Source: Mycobacterium paraffinicum (GTDB lineage: Bacteria > Actinomycetota > Actinomycetes > Mycobacteriales > Mycobacteriaceae). Taken from it: a DNA stretch of 64,000 bases. The DNA is taken from the NCBI RefSeq assembly GCF_001907675.1, contig NZ_MPNT01000004.1:62001-126000 (forward strand), read 5' to 3'. This document shows, piece by piece, positions 47,529 to 56,855 of this stretch. Position numbers and translations under genes: made by a program. The notes below the pieces were generated by a model. That model saw nothing but the letters and a program-made list of their open reading frames with translations, was not told where the DNA came from and ran no database searches. The number at the start of each line of letters is the position of its first letter. The stretch's first letter is position 1.

Positions 47529-48482
47529 TCACTGCCGTCCCGCCATTGCCCCGCGCCGGCGGGACTCGACGAAACGGACGATGTCGGCGATCCAATCGCG
47601 GTCGGTGCGCAGCGTCAGTATCGGCGCCCCGCAGCTGCGCACGGTGCGCGCCACCTCGGCGCGGTGCGCGGCGGCCGCCTTGGCGAAATCGTCGCGCAGC
47701 TGGGCGTCGATGGTGAACTCGCGGGTCACCCCGGATTCGGCGTCCTGCAGCACGACGTCGCCGATGTCGGGCAGCTCGACGTCGCGGGGGTCGAGCACCT
47801 CGACGGCCAGCACCTCATGGCGGGCCGCGATGGCCCGCAGCGGACGCATCCAGTTGATCGGACCCAGGAAGTCGCTGATGATCACCGCCATCCCGCGGCG
47901 GCGTTCCGGCCGGCGCAGAGCGTCGATGGTCGTCGCCAGATCCCCCCGGACCCCGAGCGGCGCCCTCGGGGTGGTGGCGATGGTGCGCAGCAGCGTCTGC
48001 TCGTGCTGCCGCCCGGAGCGCGCCGGAACCCGGATCGTCGTCTGGCCGTTGGAGATCAGGGCGCCGAGCCGGTTACCGCCGCCGCTGTTGAGGAACGTGA
48101 TCGCGGCCGCGGCCGCCACCGCCAGGTCCCGCTTCTCGCACCCCACGGTGCCGAAATCCAGGCTGGCCGACATGTCGACCACCAGCCACGTCTCGAGCTC
48201 GCGGTCGGCGATCATCTGCCGGACGTGGGGGTGTGTGGTGCGCGCGGTAACCGCCCAGTCCATCCGCCGGACGTCGTCACCGGGCTGGTACTCGCGCGAT
48301 TCGCCCGGCTCGGAGCCCGGTCCCGGGATCAGCCCGAGATGGTCGCCGTGCAGGACCCCGTCGAGCTTGCGCTTGACCGTCAGCTCGAGTTGCCGCAGCG
48401 CCGCCGCCAGCTTCGGGTCGACGATCTGCCCGCGCTGCATCGAGGGCGGGTGTGGCACCGCCGGCTGCTTGGGGTCGGTCAC
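47529..48482 (-). CDS. DUF58 protein of the MoxR module (Rv1480-like)
   Basis: This 317-aa soluble protein has the DUF58 hallmark [22 protein letters not shown], followed by a degenerate VWA-like fold starting [13 protein letters not shown]. It matches Rv1480 in M. tuberculosis. DUF58 proteins accompany MoxR ATPases and VWA proteins and probably link them physically. Its start overlaps the moxR1 stop by four bases, so the genes are co-translated. Another 46 bp separates it from the VWA gene downstream. Confidence 0.92.
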   Translation of the reverse strand: MTDPKQPAVPHPPSMQRGQIVDPKLAAALRQLELTVKRKLDGVLHGDHLGLIPGPGSEPGESREYQPGDDVRRMDWAVTARTTHPHVRQMIADRELETWLVVDMSASLDFGTVGCEKRDLAVAAAAAITFLNSGGGNRLGALISNGQTTIRVPARSGRQHEQTLLRTIATTPRAPLGVRGDLATTIDALRRPERRRGMAVIISDFLGPINWMRPLRAIAARHEVLAVEVLDPRDVELPDIGDVVLQDAESGVTREFTIDAQLRDDFAKAAAAHRAEVARTVRSCGAPILTLRTDRDWIADIVRFVESRRRGAMAGRQ

Positions 48483-49615
48483 CGACCGCTAGCCGCGCCG
48501 GCGGGCTGCATCACCGGGGGCACCGACTGCCCCTGCTGCGGAACGGCGTTGACCTGCGGCAGGGCGACCGTCTGCAGGATCCGGTTGATGACGATCTCCG
48601 ACGAGATCTCGTCGGCGAGCGCGTCGTAGGTGAGCACCAGGCGGTGCCGCAGCACGTCGGGAATGACGTCGACGACATCCTGCGGAATCACGTAGTCGCG
48701 GCCCCGCACCAGCGCCAGCGAGCGGGACGCGGCGATGATGCCCAGCGAGGCGCGCGGGGACGCGCCGAACGAGATCCACGTCTTGACGTCGTTCATGCCG
48801 AGCTGCTCGGGATGGCGGGTGGCGGTCACGACGCGCACCACGTAGTCGACCAGCGCGTGGTGCACGAAGCCGTTGGCCGCGATGTCCTGCAGCCGCAACA
48901 GGTCGCCGGTGTTGAGGATCTGCTTGGGCTCGGGCGGCCGCACACCCATCCGGTAGATGATCTCCCGCTCTTCTTCGGGCGACGGGTAGCCGACGTTGAT
49001 CTTGAACAGGAAGCGGTCCCGCTGGGCCTCGGGGAGCGGGTACACACCCTCGTGCTCGATCGGGTTCTGGGTGGCCATCACCAGGAACGGGTTGGGCAGC
49101 GGGAACCGCTTGCCGCCGATCGACACTTGGCGTTCCTGCATGACTTCCAGCAACGCCGACTGCACCTTGGCAGGTGCACGGTTGATCTCGTCGGCGAGCA
49201 GGAAGTTCACCACCACGGGACCGAGCTCGGTGTCGAACTCTTCCTTGCCCTGCCGGTAGATGCGGGTACCGATGATGTCGGTGGGTACCAGGTCGGGCGT
49301 GAACTGGATGCGGGCGAACGTTCCGCCCACCACCTTGGCGAAGGTCTCGACGGCCAGCGTCTTGGCCACGCCGGGGACACCTTCGAGCAACACGTGGCCC
49401 TTGGAGAGCAGGCCGACCAGCATCCGCTCCACGAGCTGGTCCTGGCCGACGATGATCCGCTTAACCTCGAAGATGGCCCGCTCCAGGGTGTGCACCTCGG
49501 CGGCCAGGCCATTACCGCCGCCGGACGGCGCCTCGTGGGCCGGCGAGCCGGAAGGACCACCCGGGCCGGAGTAACCGCTGGCGCCCTGGGGCGGCCCACC
49601 TGCTGCTGTCATCAA
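48479..49615 (-). CDS. moxR1: MoxR-type AAA+ ATPase
   Basis: This 378-aa ATPase has a Gly/Pro-rich N-terminal tail of about 35 residues, Walker A GVPGVAKT at 79-86, Walker B LLADEINRAPAK, sensor 1 MATQNP and a C-terminal helical lid. MoxR proteins act as chaperones with VWA-domain partners, encoded just downstream here. It matches M. tuberculosis MoxR1 (Rv1479). ATG 49615 and 49612 are adjacent alternatives. It follows ripB by 160 bp on the same strand, so wall hydrolases and the MoxR module may be co-expressed. Confidence 0.95.
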   Translation of the reverse strand: MMTAAGGPPQGASGYSGPGGPSGSPAHEAPSGGGNGLAAEVHTLERAIFEVKRIIVGQDQLVERMLVGLLSKGHVLLEGVPGVAKTLAVETFAKVVGGTFARIQFTPDLVPTDIIGTRIYRQGKEEFDTELGPVVVNFLLADEINRAPAKVQSALLEVMQERQVSIGGKRFPLPNPFLVMATQNPIEHEGVYPLPEAQRDRFLFKINVGYPSPEEEREIIYRMGVRPPEPKQILNTGDLLRLQDIAANGFVHHALVDYVVRVVTATRHPEQLGMNDVKTWISFGASPRASLGIIAASRSLALVRGRDYVIPQDVVDVIPDVLRHRLVLTYDALADEISSEIVINRILQTVALPQVNAVPQQGQSVPPVMQPAGAASGR

Positions 49616-49775
49616 TTACCCTCCACAGCTCATTCGGACACGACTGCTTGCACCACCACTGTCGTGGGGCCGCGACGTGCCCGCGTCCAACTATTCCAGG
49701 CCCGCCGGATTCCGTCGACGCTGGTGGTTCGCCCCCGGCATCCGGCCGAACGACCCGCCCAGCAACGAACCTGGA

Positions 49776-50531
49776 TCAGTACTCGATGATCCTAGTCAGG
49801 AACGGCGTCATGCCGGGCGTGCGAACCGGGCTGACGGTCACGTGACCGGCGAGGCTGGACGCCTCCAGCATCTGGCCGTTGCCCAGATACATCGTCACGT
49901 GCTGGCCGCCGTTCGGACCGTAGAAAATCAGGTCGCCGCGCCGGGCCTGGTCCGGCGGGATGTGCCGGCCGGCGTTGTACTGGTCACCGGAGAACCGCGG
50001 AATCAGGACGCCGACGCCGGCGAAGCCGTACCGCATCAGGCCCGAGCAGTCGAAGCCGGTGATGTTCGCGCCGTCGCCGACGCCCTTGCTGGGGCCGTCC
50101 AGCGAGCCACCGCCCCACGAGTAGGGCACGCCCATCTGCGACCCCATCCGCTTGATCACGTACTCGATGGCCTGCCGGCCGTAGACCCGCGGGATCTTGC
50201 CGCCCGGGTTCGTTGGGCTGGCAGCGGTGGGAGCGGGATCCCCCAGGATGTTGATTCCGAGGCCGCCCAGGAACTGCCTGCCCAGGTCCATCGTCGTCTG
50301 GGTGGCCTGCGCGGTGGCCTGCAGCGATGCGTTGGCGACGGCAAGCGGATCACCCGGGGCGCCGGCGCTGATCGTCGCCGGCAGGGTGGGGTCCCACCCG
50401 CCGGGGTCGGCCACGGCGACGGGCGTCGGGGCGGCCACAGACAACAACAGCCCGGCCACCACGGTGGTGATCCAGGCGAAGTTGATCAGGCGAATCCGCT
50501 TGCGGCGCATGGTTCCCCGTTCGATTCTCAT
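49776..50531 (-). CDS. ripB: NlpC/P60 peptidoglycan endopeptidase RipB
   Basis: This 251-aa secreted hydrolase cuts D-glutamyl-meso-DAP bonds in peptidoglycan. It has a signal peptide (INFAWITTVVAGLLLSVAAP), a short linker and an NlpC/P60 domain with Cys162 in FDCSGL, His211 in GQHVTMY and a Glu in GQMLEA. It lacks the coiled-coil domain of RipA. ATG 50531 lies 4 bp after the ripA stop; an internal ATG at 50510 (MRRKRIRLI) fits the M. tuberculosis start better by similarity. The ripA-ripB pair forms an operon for cell separation. Confidence 0.94.
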   Translation of the reverse strand: MRIERGTMRRKRIRLINFAWITTVVAGLLLSVAAPTPVAVADPGGWDPTLPATISAGAPGDPLAVANASLQATAQATQTTMDLGRQFLGGLGINILGDPAPTAASPTNPGGKIPRVYGRQAIEYVIKRMGSQMGVPYSWGGGSLDGPSKGVGDGANITGFDCSGLMRYGFAGVGVLIPRFSGDQYNAGRHIPPDQARRGDLIFYGPNGGQHVTMYLGNGQMLEASSLAGHVTVSPVRTPGMTPFLTRIIEY

Positions 50532-50535
50532 TCGT

Positions 50536-51972
50536 TCACCACTCGATGTAGCGGACCACGTAGGGCGTCATACCGCTGGTGCGCACCGGCGCCACCCGGA
50601 CCTTCAGCCCGATGTCGGGGGCCTCGAGCATCTGCCCGTCACCGAGGTAGATCGTCACGTGCTGGCTGCCGCCGGGGCCGTAGAAGATGACGTCGCCGCG
50701 GCGCATCTGCGAGGACGGGATCTTGCGGCCCAGGTTGTACTGCGAGCCCGAGTAGTGCGGCAGCTTGATGCCGACCCCGGCGAACGAGTACAGGACCAGG
50801 CCCGAGCAGTCGAAGCCGGTGATGCCGGCGCCGGAGTCGATGCCCTTGCTGGGCCCGGCGGCGTTGCCTCCGCCCCAGGAGTACGGCACCCCGATCTGCG
50901 ACATGCCGCGCCGGATCACGTATTCGGTGGCCTGCCGGCCGTACACCCGCGGGATCCGCCCGGAAGTCCCGCCGGGGCTCGCGTTGGTGATGCCGGTGTC
51001 ATCGGGCTTGAGGATGCCGAGCTGCTGCAGGAAGTTGCGGCCCAGCCCGGCGGTGACCTGCGTCGAGGTCGCCGAGATGCCCAGCACCTGGTTGATGACC
51101 GCGATCGGGTCACCGGGGACGTTGGCGCTCGGGATCATCGGCAGGGTGGGGTCCCAGGCGCCGTCCCAGCGGCGGGCCCCGGCCTGCGGCGCCGGCGCGC
51201 CCGGCGAGCCGGTCTCCCACCGGTCGCCCGATGCCGGGGCGGCGGGCCCGCCCGGGCCGGCCGACCACTGCCGTTGGGCGGCTTCGAGCTTCGCCTGCGC
51301 CTCGTCGCGTTCGGCGGCCAGCCGGGTGACCTGTTCGCGCTGTTCGTCGAACTTGCGCTTGGAATCGGTCAGCGCCGCCACCGCGGCGTCCTGGCTGCCC
51401 TTGGCGTCGGCGGCGGCCTTGTCGGCCTTCTGCTTGGCCAGCCGCGCCGCCGACTCCTTGTTCACCTGTTCGGTCCGCGCCCGCTGCAGCTTGGCCATCA
51501 CCGTTTGCGAGCTCGCGGACAGGGTCTTGGCGGCGGCCTCGGTGGCGATGATGTCCTCGGGGCTGCTGGCGGTCAGGTAACTGCTCGACGGGCCGTTCAT
51601 ATAGGTGGCCGCGGCGAACGTGTCGAACCGTTGTTGCGCCGCGGCGATCGCGGCGTTGGCGTCCTTGACCGCCTGCTGGCTGGCCTCAAGGTCGTGTTCG
51701 GCCGCGACGGCGTTGTCGCGGCTGGTCTCGACGTCGACCAGGGCCTTGTTGACGCTCTCCTGTTCCGTCTGGATTTCGGCGCTCAGATTCTCCAGGCGCT
51801 GGTTGGCCTTGGCGACGTTGGCGATCAGACCGGCCAGGCTGTCGGCGGAGGGGTCACCCTGCGCAAGCCCCGGCGTACAAAGCAGCAGCGCGATGCTCAC
51901 GACTGATGGCACGAGCGGCCGGACCAGCCTCGCGACCGGCTGCGCAGCGGAGCCCCGGCGTGTGCGTCTCAT
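50536..51972 (-). CDS. ripA: Peptidoglycan endopeptidase RipA
   Basis: This 478-aa septal hydrolase is needed for daughter-cell separation and is known in mycobacteria to interact with RpfB. The signal peptide is VRPLVPSVVSIALLLCTPG, followed by long coiled-coil helices (about 45-240) that can block the active site, a Pro/Ala-rich linker and the NlpC/P60 domain with Cys389, His438 and Glu450. These correspond to Cys383, His432 and Glu444 of M. tuberculosis RipA. The coiled coil is rich in Ala, Gln, Lys and Glu. ATG 51972 is used. A 239-bp promoter region separates it from the Rv1476-like gene upstream. Confidence 0.96.
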   Translation of the reverse strand: MRRTRRGSAAQPVARLVRPLVPSVVSIALLLCTPGLAQGDPSADSLAGLIANVAKANQRLENLSAEIQTEQESVNKALVDVETSRDNAVAAEHDLEASQQAVKDANAAIAAAQQRFDTFAAATYMNGPSSSYLTASSPEDIIATEAAAKTLSASSQTVMAKLQRARTEQVNKESAARLAKQKADKAAADAKGSQDAAVAALTDSKRKFDEQREQVTRLAAERDEAQAKLEAAQRQWSAGPGGPAAPASGDRWETGSPGAPAPQAGARRWDGAWDPTLPMIPSANVPGDPIAVINQVLGISATSTQVTAGLGRNFLQQLGILKPDDTGITNASPGGTSGRIPRVYGRQATEYVIRRGMSQIGVPYSWGGGNAAGPSKGIDSGAGITGFDCSGLVLYSFAGVGIKLPHYSGSQYNLGRKIPSSQMRRGDVIFYGPGGSQHVTIYLGDGQMLEAPDIGLKVRVAPVRTSGMTPYVVRYIEW

Positions 51973-52211
51973 TCGACTCAGGTCTCCTACGGCTCAACGC
52001 GACGGGCGGCGCCGGCCACGGGGCTCTCAAGAGGCGCCAAAGACAACACCAGCATCATTTGCACCGTACGTCACACTCTTGGGCGCGCAAACGCTCCACA
52101 GAAATCGCACTCTCTACGTGCGTTTAATGTGACCGAACGGTGACCTGCCGGGTTTGCCGGGACGGCCGATGTGCGAACGCCGGGCGGGATACGCCGCGCC
52201 GGAAAGCGTGG

Positions 52212-52760
52212 CTAGGCCGTATTCGTCGGCGTCACTTCCTGAGCCCCGGCCGAATCGGACGGAGTTGCTGACCGTCTGGCCCGCAGCTGCAGGAGGCGGG
52301 TACCGACGGCGGCCGCGAGGACCGCGATCAGCAGGAAAATGGTGAGCCCCGTCCACGGGAATTCGTGGCCCTCCAGCTCGCCCACGAAATGCTGCGCCGA
52401 GACCACCGGGTTGCCGGTCTTGGCGATGTCCTCGCCGGCCTCCAGCGTGACGCGCGGGAATTGCGTGCTGTAGCTGCCGACGTAGCTCGGGCTGAGCGTC
52501 AGGACGGTCGAGTCGTGGTAGTCGGCGCCGACCACGGTGGAGATGTCGCGCAGCGGGGTGTCGTTGGGGGGGTTGTGATCGAGGAGCACGATCTTGAGGT
52601 TGATGCCGTGCGCGCGCGCCTGGTTCACCACGTCGAGCAGCTCGGGCAGGGCCGCGGGCGGCGCGCTGACGCCGTCGGCGGCGACCTGCGCCTTGATCGC
52701 GGCCATGTCCACGTCTTGGGGTATGTAGAGCGGCAGGACGAAGGAGTCGTGCCCGGTCAT
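52212..52760 (-). CDS. Single-pass membrane protein, Rv1476-like
   Basis: This 182-aa protein has an N-terminal soluble domain of about 135 residues and one C-terminal membrane helix (WTGLTIFLLIAVLAAAVGTRLL), followed by an Arg-rich cytoplasmic tail. No named domain is recognised. It matches M. tuberculosis Rv1476 by size and place between acn and ripA. ATG 52760 follows GGGAGGCGAA, a strong ribosome binding site; the longer open frame to 52904 covers the repeats and is rejected. Its role is unknown, but proximity to ripA suggests a cell-wall function. Confidence 0.85.
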   Translation of the reverse strand: MTGHDSFVLPLYIPQDVDMAAIKAQVAADGVSAPPAALPELLDVVNQARAHGINLKIVLLDHNPPNDTPLRDISTVVGADYHDSTVLTLSPSYVGSYSTQFPRVTLEAGEDIAKTGNPVVSAQHFVGELEGHEFPWTGLTIFLLIAVLAAAVGTRLLQLRARRSATPSDSAGAQEVTPTNTA

Positions 52761-52798
52761 TTCGCCTCCCTGACTAGTGCTACAGGCACCGTACGCGA

Positions 52799-52862
52799 GG
52801 CGGGCTCGCGATGGGCCGCGCGGCGGGCGAGCCGCGAGCCGCCCGGCGGGCTCGCGATGGGC
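52799..52862. repeat. 18-bp direct repeat upstream of the Rv1476-like gene
   Basis: GGCGGGCTCGCGATGGGC occurs at 52799-52816 and 52845-52862, a 46-bp period. The spacer between contains inverted versions of the GGCTCGC core. The repeats sit 39 bp upstream of the Rv1476-like start, in the divergent acn region. Confidence 0.6.
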
Positions 52863-52885
52863 TTTGCCCTTGCCCTCACGACACG

Positions 52886-52928
52886 TAAACCTCGCACACG
52901 ACACGCCGACGCGGGTATGCGAGGTTTA
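52886..52928. promoter_or_regulatory. 11-bp inverted repeat TAAACCTCGCA / TGCGAGGTTTA
   Basis: The arms at 52886-52896 and 52918-52928 are perfect, with a 21-bp spacer. The element lies in the divergent region between the Rv1476-like gene and acn. It could be a regulator site or an RNA hairpin; nothing known matches it. Confidence 0.45.
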
Positions 52929-53060
52929 TGGCTCGAGAGCGTGCCCCCGGCGCCACGCCCGAGCACCCGGACGATGCGCTCCCGAGAGAGTGCACTCCGG
53001 GGGGTTTAAACCACCGCGGAACGCGACAAGACTGGACAGTACGAGTGCCCCGCCAGAATG

Positions 53061-53076
53061 CAGGACAAGCGTACTG
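53061..53076. promoter_or_regulatory. AcnR-type operator in the acn promoter
   Basis: CAGGACAAGCGTACTG matches at every fixed position the consensus CAGNACNNNCGTACTG described for the aconitase repressor AcnR of Corynebacterium glutamicum. It overlaps a -10-like TACTGT at 53072-53077 and lies 62 bp before the acn start. An extra half-site, CAGTAC, occurs at 53037-53042. The TetR gene after acn is the likely repressor. Confidence 0.75.
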
Positions 53077-53137
53077 TTAAAGTGGCACCGCCGCCGACAC
53101 GGCCCGTCGGCGGGAGAACTTAATTCAGGGAGCTGAT

Positions 53138-55954
53138 GTGACTAGCAAGGATTCGGTGAACTCGTTCGGAGCACGCGACACCCTCAAGGTCGGCGACAAC
53201 AGTTACCAGATCTATCGTCTCGACGCCGTACCCAACACCGAGAAACTCCCCTACAGCCTCAAGGTCCTCGCCGAGAATCTGCTGCGCAACGAGGACGGCG
53301 CCAACATCACCAAAGACCACATCGAGGCCATCGCGAACTGGGATCCCAAGGCCGACCCCAGCATTGAGATCCAGTACACGCCCGCCCGCGTCGTGATGCA
53401 GGACTTCACCGGCGTGCCCTGCATCGTCGACCTGGCCACCATGCGCGAGGCGATCGGCGACCTCGGCGGCAAGGCGGAGAAGGTAAACCCGCTGGCCCCG
53501 GCCGACCTGGTGATCGACCACTCGGTGATCGCCGACCTGTTCGGCACCGCCGACGCGTTCGAGCGCAACGTCGAGATCGAGTATCAGCGCAACGGGGAGC
53601 GGTACCAGTTCTTGCGTTGGGGCCAGGGCGCTTTCCGCGACTTCAAGGTGGTGCCGCCGGGCACCGGCATCGTGCACCAGGTCAACATCGAGTACCTGGC
53701 CAGCGTGGTGATGGAACGCGACGGGGTCGCCTACCCCGACACCTGCGTGGGCACCGACTCGCACACCACGATGGTCAACGGCCTCGGCGTGCTCGGCTGG
53801 GGCGTGGGCGGCATCGAGGCCGAGGCCGCGATGCTCGGTCAGCCGGTGTCGATGCTGATCCCGCGGGTCGTCGGCTTCAAGCTGACCGGCGAGATCCAGG
53901 CCGGCGTCACCGCCACCGACGTGGTGCTGACCGTCACCGAGATGCTGCGCAAGCACGGCGTCGTCGGCAAGTTCGTCGAGTTCTACGGCGAGGGCGTGGC
54001 CGAGGTGCCGCTGGCCAACCGCGCCACGCTGGGCAACATGAGCCCCGAATTCGGTTCCACCGCAGCGATTTTCCCGATCGACGAGGAGACCATCTCCTAC
54101 CTGCGGTTCACTGGGCGCTCCGACGAACAGCTCGCGCTGGTCGAGGCGTACGCCAAAGAGCAAGGCATGTGGCACGACCCCAAGCACGAACCGGCCTTCT
54201 CGGAATACCTCGAACTCAACCTGTCGGACGTGGTGCCGTCGATCGCCGGGCCGAAGCGCCCACAGGACCGAATCGCGTTGTCCGACGCGAAGTCAACGTT
54301 CCGCGCTCAGATCGGGGACTACGTCGGCGACGACCCCGACAAGAAGGAGTACTCCAAGCTCGACGAGGCGGTGGACGAGTCCTTCCCGGCCAGCGACCCC
54401 GGGGCGCTGGAGAACGGCCACGCCGACGACGCCCCGAAGTTCGAATCCGCCGCGGCACATGCCAAAGGCCGGGTGAGCAACCCGGTGCGGGTGCGCTCTG
54501 AGGACCGTGGCGAGTTCGAGCTCGACCACGGCGCGGTGGTGATCGCGGCCATCACGTCGTGCACCAACACCTCGAATCCTGAGGTGATGCTGGGCGCGGC
54601 GCTGCTCGCGCGCAACGCCGTCGAGAAGGGGCTGACGTCCAAGCCGTGGGTGAAAACTACGATGGCGCCGGGCTCGCAGGTGGTCCACGACTACTACGAC
54701 AAGGCCGGCCTCTGGCCGTATTTGGAGAAGCTCGGCTTCTACCTGGTCGGCTACGGCTGCACGACCTGTATCGGGAACTCCGGCCCGCTGCCCGACGAGA
54801 TCTCCAAGGCGATCAACGACAACGACCTTTCGGTGTCCGCGGTGCTGTCCGGCAACCGCAACTTCGAGGGCCGCATCAACCCCGACGTGAAGATGAACTA
54901 CCTGGCCTCCCCGCCGTTGGTGGTCGCCTACGCGTTGGCCGGGACCATGGACTTCGACTTCGACAACGAGCCGCTCGGTCAGGACAACGACGGCAACGAC
55001 GTCTTCCTCAAAGACATCTGGCCGTCGCAGAAGGACGTCTCGGACACCATCGCCTCGGCGATCAGCCAGGAGATGTTCACCAAGAACTACGCCGACGTGT
55101 TCAAGGGCGACGAGCGGTGGCGCAACCTGCCCACCCCGAGCGGCAATACCTTTGAGTGGAACCAGGATTCGACCTATGTGCGCAAGCCCCCGTACTTCGA
55201 GGGGATGGCGGCGGAGCCCGAGCCGGTCGGTGACATCACGGGCGCGCGGGTGCTGGCGCTGCTGGGCGACTCGGTGACCACCGACCACATCTCCCCCGCG
55301 GGCGCGATCAAACCGGGCACCCCGGCCGCACAGTACCTCGACGAGCACGGCGTCGAACGCAAGGACTACAACTCCTTCGGGTCCCGGCGCGGTAACCACG
55401 AGGTGATGATCCGCGGCACCTTCGCCAACATCCGGCTGCGCAACCAGTTGCTCGACGACGTCTCGGGTGGCTACACCCGCGACTTCACCCAGGATGGCGG
55501 TCCGCAGGCGTTCATCTACGACGCTGCGCAAAACTATGCGGCGCAGAACATTCCGCTGGTGGTGCTGGGCGGCAAGGAGTACGGCTCCGGTTCGTCGCGC
55601 GACTGGGCCGCCAAGGGCACGCTGCTGCTGGGCGTGCGGGCGGTGATCACCGAGTCGTTCGAGCGCATCCACCGCTCCAACCTGATCGGCATGGGCGTGA
55701 TTCCGCTGCAGTTCCCCGAAGGCAAGTCCGCCAAGGAATTGGGGCTGGACGGCACCGAGGTCTTCGACATCACCGGCATCGAGGCGCTCAACGACGGTAA
55801 GACGCCAAAGACGGTGCACGTCAAGGCCACCAAGGACGGTGGGGACGCCGTCGAGTTCGACGCGGTGGTGCGCATCGACACCCCCGGGGAGGCGGACTAC
55901 TACCGCAACGGCGGCATCCTGCAGTACGTGCTACGCAACATGCTGAAGTCATAG
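53138..55954 (+). CDS. acn: Aconitate hydratase A
   Basis: This 938-aa [4Fe-4S] enzyme isomerises citrate to isocitrate in the TCA cycle. The cluster ligands are visible as Cys475 in TSCTNTSNP and Cys541/Cys544 in [14 protein letters not shown] mobile C-terminal swivel domain carries [19 protein letters not shown]. It matches M. tuberculosis Acn (Rv1475c), which can also bind RNA when iron is low. GTG 53138 follows AGGGAGCTGAT. The tetR-type gene 9 bp downstream and the AcnR-like operator upstream suggest repression as in corynebacteria. Confidence 0.97.
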   Translation: MTSKDSVNSFGARDTLKVGDNSYQIYRLDAVPNTEKLPYSLKVLAENLLRNEDGANITKDHIEAIANWDPKADPSIEIQYTPARVVMQDFTGVPCIVDLATMREAIGDLGGKAEKVNPLAPADLVIDHSVIADLFGTADAFERNVEIEYQRNGERYQFLRWGQGAFRDFKVVPPGTGIVHQVNIEYLASVVMERDGVAYPDTCVGTDSHTTMVNGLGVLGWGVGGIEAEAAMLGQPVSMLIPRVVGFKLTGEIQAGVTATDVVLTVTEMLRKHGVVGKFVEFYGEGVAEVPLANRATLGNMSPEFGSTAAIFPIDEETISYLRFTGRSDEQLALVEAYAKEQGMWHDPKHEPAFSEYLELNLSDVVPSIAGPKRPQDRIALSDAKSTFRAQIGDYVGDDPDKKEYSKLDEAVDESFPASDPGALENGHADDAPKFESAAAHAKGRVSNPVRVRSEDRGEFELDHGAVVIAAITSCTNTSNPEVMLGAALLARNAVEKGLTSKPWVKTTMAPGSQVVHDYYDKAGLWPYLEKLGFYLVGYGCTTCIGNSGPLPDEISKAINDNDLSVSAVLSGNRNFEGRINPDVKMNYLASPPLVVAYALAGTMDFDFDNEPLGQDNDGNDVFLKDIWPSQKDVSDTIASAISQEMFTKNYADVFKGDERWRNLPTPSGNTFEWNQDSTYVRKPPYFEGMAAEPEPVGDITGARVLALLGDSVTTDHISPAGAIKPGTPAAQYLDEHGVERKDYNSFGSRRGNHEVMIRGTFANIRLRNQLLDDVSGGYTRDFTQDGGPQAFIYDAAQNYAAQNIPLVVLGGKEYGSGSSRDWAAKGTLLLGVRAVITESFERIHRSNLIGMGVIPLQFPEGKSAKELGLDGTEVFDITGIEALNDGKTPKTVHVKATKDGGDAVEFDAVVRIDTPGEADYYRNGGILQYVLRNMLKS

Positions 55955-55963
55955 CCGTCGCCT

Positions 55964-56545
55964 GTGCCCAAAGTCAGCGAGGACCATCTGGCGGCTCGCC
56001 GCCGCCAGATCCTCGACGGTGCCCGCCACTGCTTCGCCGAATACGGCTACGACAAGGCCACGGTGCGGCGGCTGGAGACGGCCATCGGGATGTCGCGTGG
56101 CGCGATCTTCCACCACTTCCGCGACAAGGACGCGCTGTTCTTCGCGCTCGCGCACGAGGATGCCGAGCGGATGGCCGACGTGGCGTCGCGCGAGGGGCTC
56201 ATCCAGGTGATGCGCGACATGCTCGCCGCGCCCGACCAGTTCGACTGGCTGGCCACCCGATTGGAGATCGCACGCAAGCTGCGCAACGACCCCGAGTTCA
56301 GCCGCGGCTGGGCGGAGCGGTCCGCGGAACTGGCGGCGGCGACGACCGATCGGTTGCGCAGGCAGAAGGAGGCGCACCGGGTGCGCGACGACGTTCCCGG
56401 CGACGTGTTGCAGTGCTATCTGGAGTTGGTGCTCGACGGCCTGGTGGCGCGGCTGGCGTCAGGAGAAGATCCGCGGCGGTTGTCCGCGGTGCTCGACCTA
56501 GTGGAAAAGTCCGTGCGCCGCAACGACTCTGGGCCACAGGAGTAG
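55964..56545 (+). CDS. TetR-family regulator, AcnR-like
   Basis: This 193-aa repressor has an N-terminal helix-turn-helix (GARHCFAEYGYDKATVRRLETAIGMSRGAIFHHFRDKDALFF) and an all-helical ligand domain. It sits 9 bp after acn on the same strand, the arrangement of acn-acnR in corynebacteria, and corresponds to Rv1474c. A perfect match to the AcnR consensus in the acn promoter makes autoregulation of the pair likely. GTG 55964 is used. In C. glutamicum AcnR responds to citrate; whether this one does is unknown. Confidence 0.9.
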   Translation: MPKVSEDHLAARRRQILDGARHCFAEYGYDKATVRRLETAIGMSRGAIFHHFRDKDALFFALAHEDAERMADVASREGLIQVMRDMLAAPDQFDWLATRLEIARKLRNDPEFSRGWAERSAELAAATTDRLRRQKEAHRVRDDVPGDVLQCYLELVLDGLVARLASGEDPRRLSAVLDLVEKSVRRNDSGPQE

Positions 56546-56553
56546 CCGCGCGG

Positions 56554-56763
56554 CTACACCCGCGCGGATCGCGCGGTGCGGTTCGGGCCGCCGCGGCTGC
56601 GCATCGTGGCGCCCGCTTGCAGCAGCAGGCTGTGTATCGATCCGTACGACCTGCCGGTGGAGGCGACCAGCGTGCGGATGCTGGCCCCGCCCTCGTAGGC
56701 GTGACGCAGCTCGGACAACAACTCCTCGCGGGTCTTCTTCGACCTTTGCAGTGCCCTTTTCAT
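56554..56763 (-). CDS. Small helix-turn-helix protein, Rv1473A-like
   Basis: This 69-aa basic protein, MKRALQRSKKTREELLSEL and onward, contains a predicted helix-turn-helix in GGASIRTLVASTGRSYGSIHSLL and an Arg-rich tail. ATG 56763 follows GCGGAGGACATCC, a strong ribosome binding site. It corresponds to the annotated small regulator Rv1473A of M. tuberculosis. It lies 92 bp downstream of the ABC-F gene and converges with the TetR gene, 8 bp away. The target is unknown. Confidence 0.8.
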   Translation of the reverse strand: MKRALQRSKKTREELLSELRHAYEGGASIRTLVASTGRSYGSIHSLLLQAGATMRSRGGPNRTARSARV

Positions 56764-56855
56764 GGATGTCCTCCGCGGCTGAACACGATCGCAAGCACCT
56801 AGAGTAGGAACCCGCCGTCGGCCGCGGGCCGATTTGGACGAAAAGCATCCAGAAG

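Noticed and set aside
54293..55819. 508-codon minus-strand frame opposite acn
   Set aside because: Aconitase on the other strand has all its cluster cysteines and normal length; this frame has no recognisable motif.
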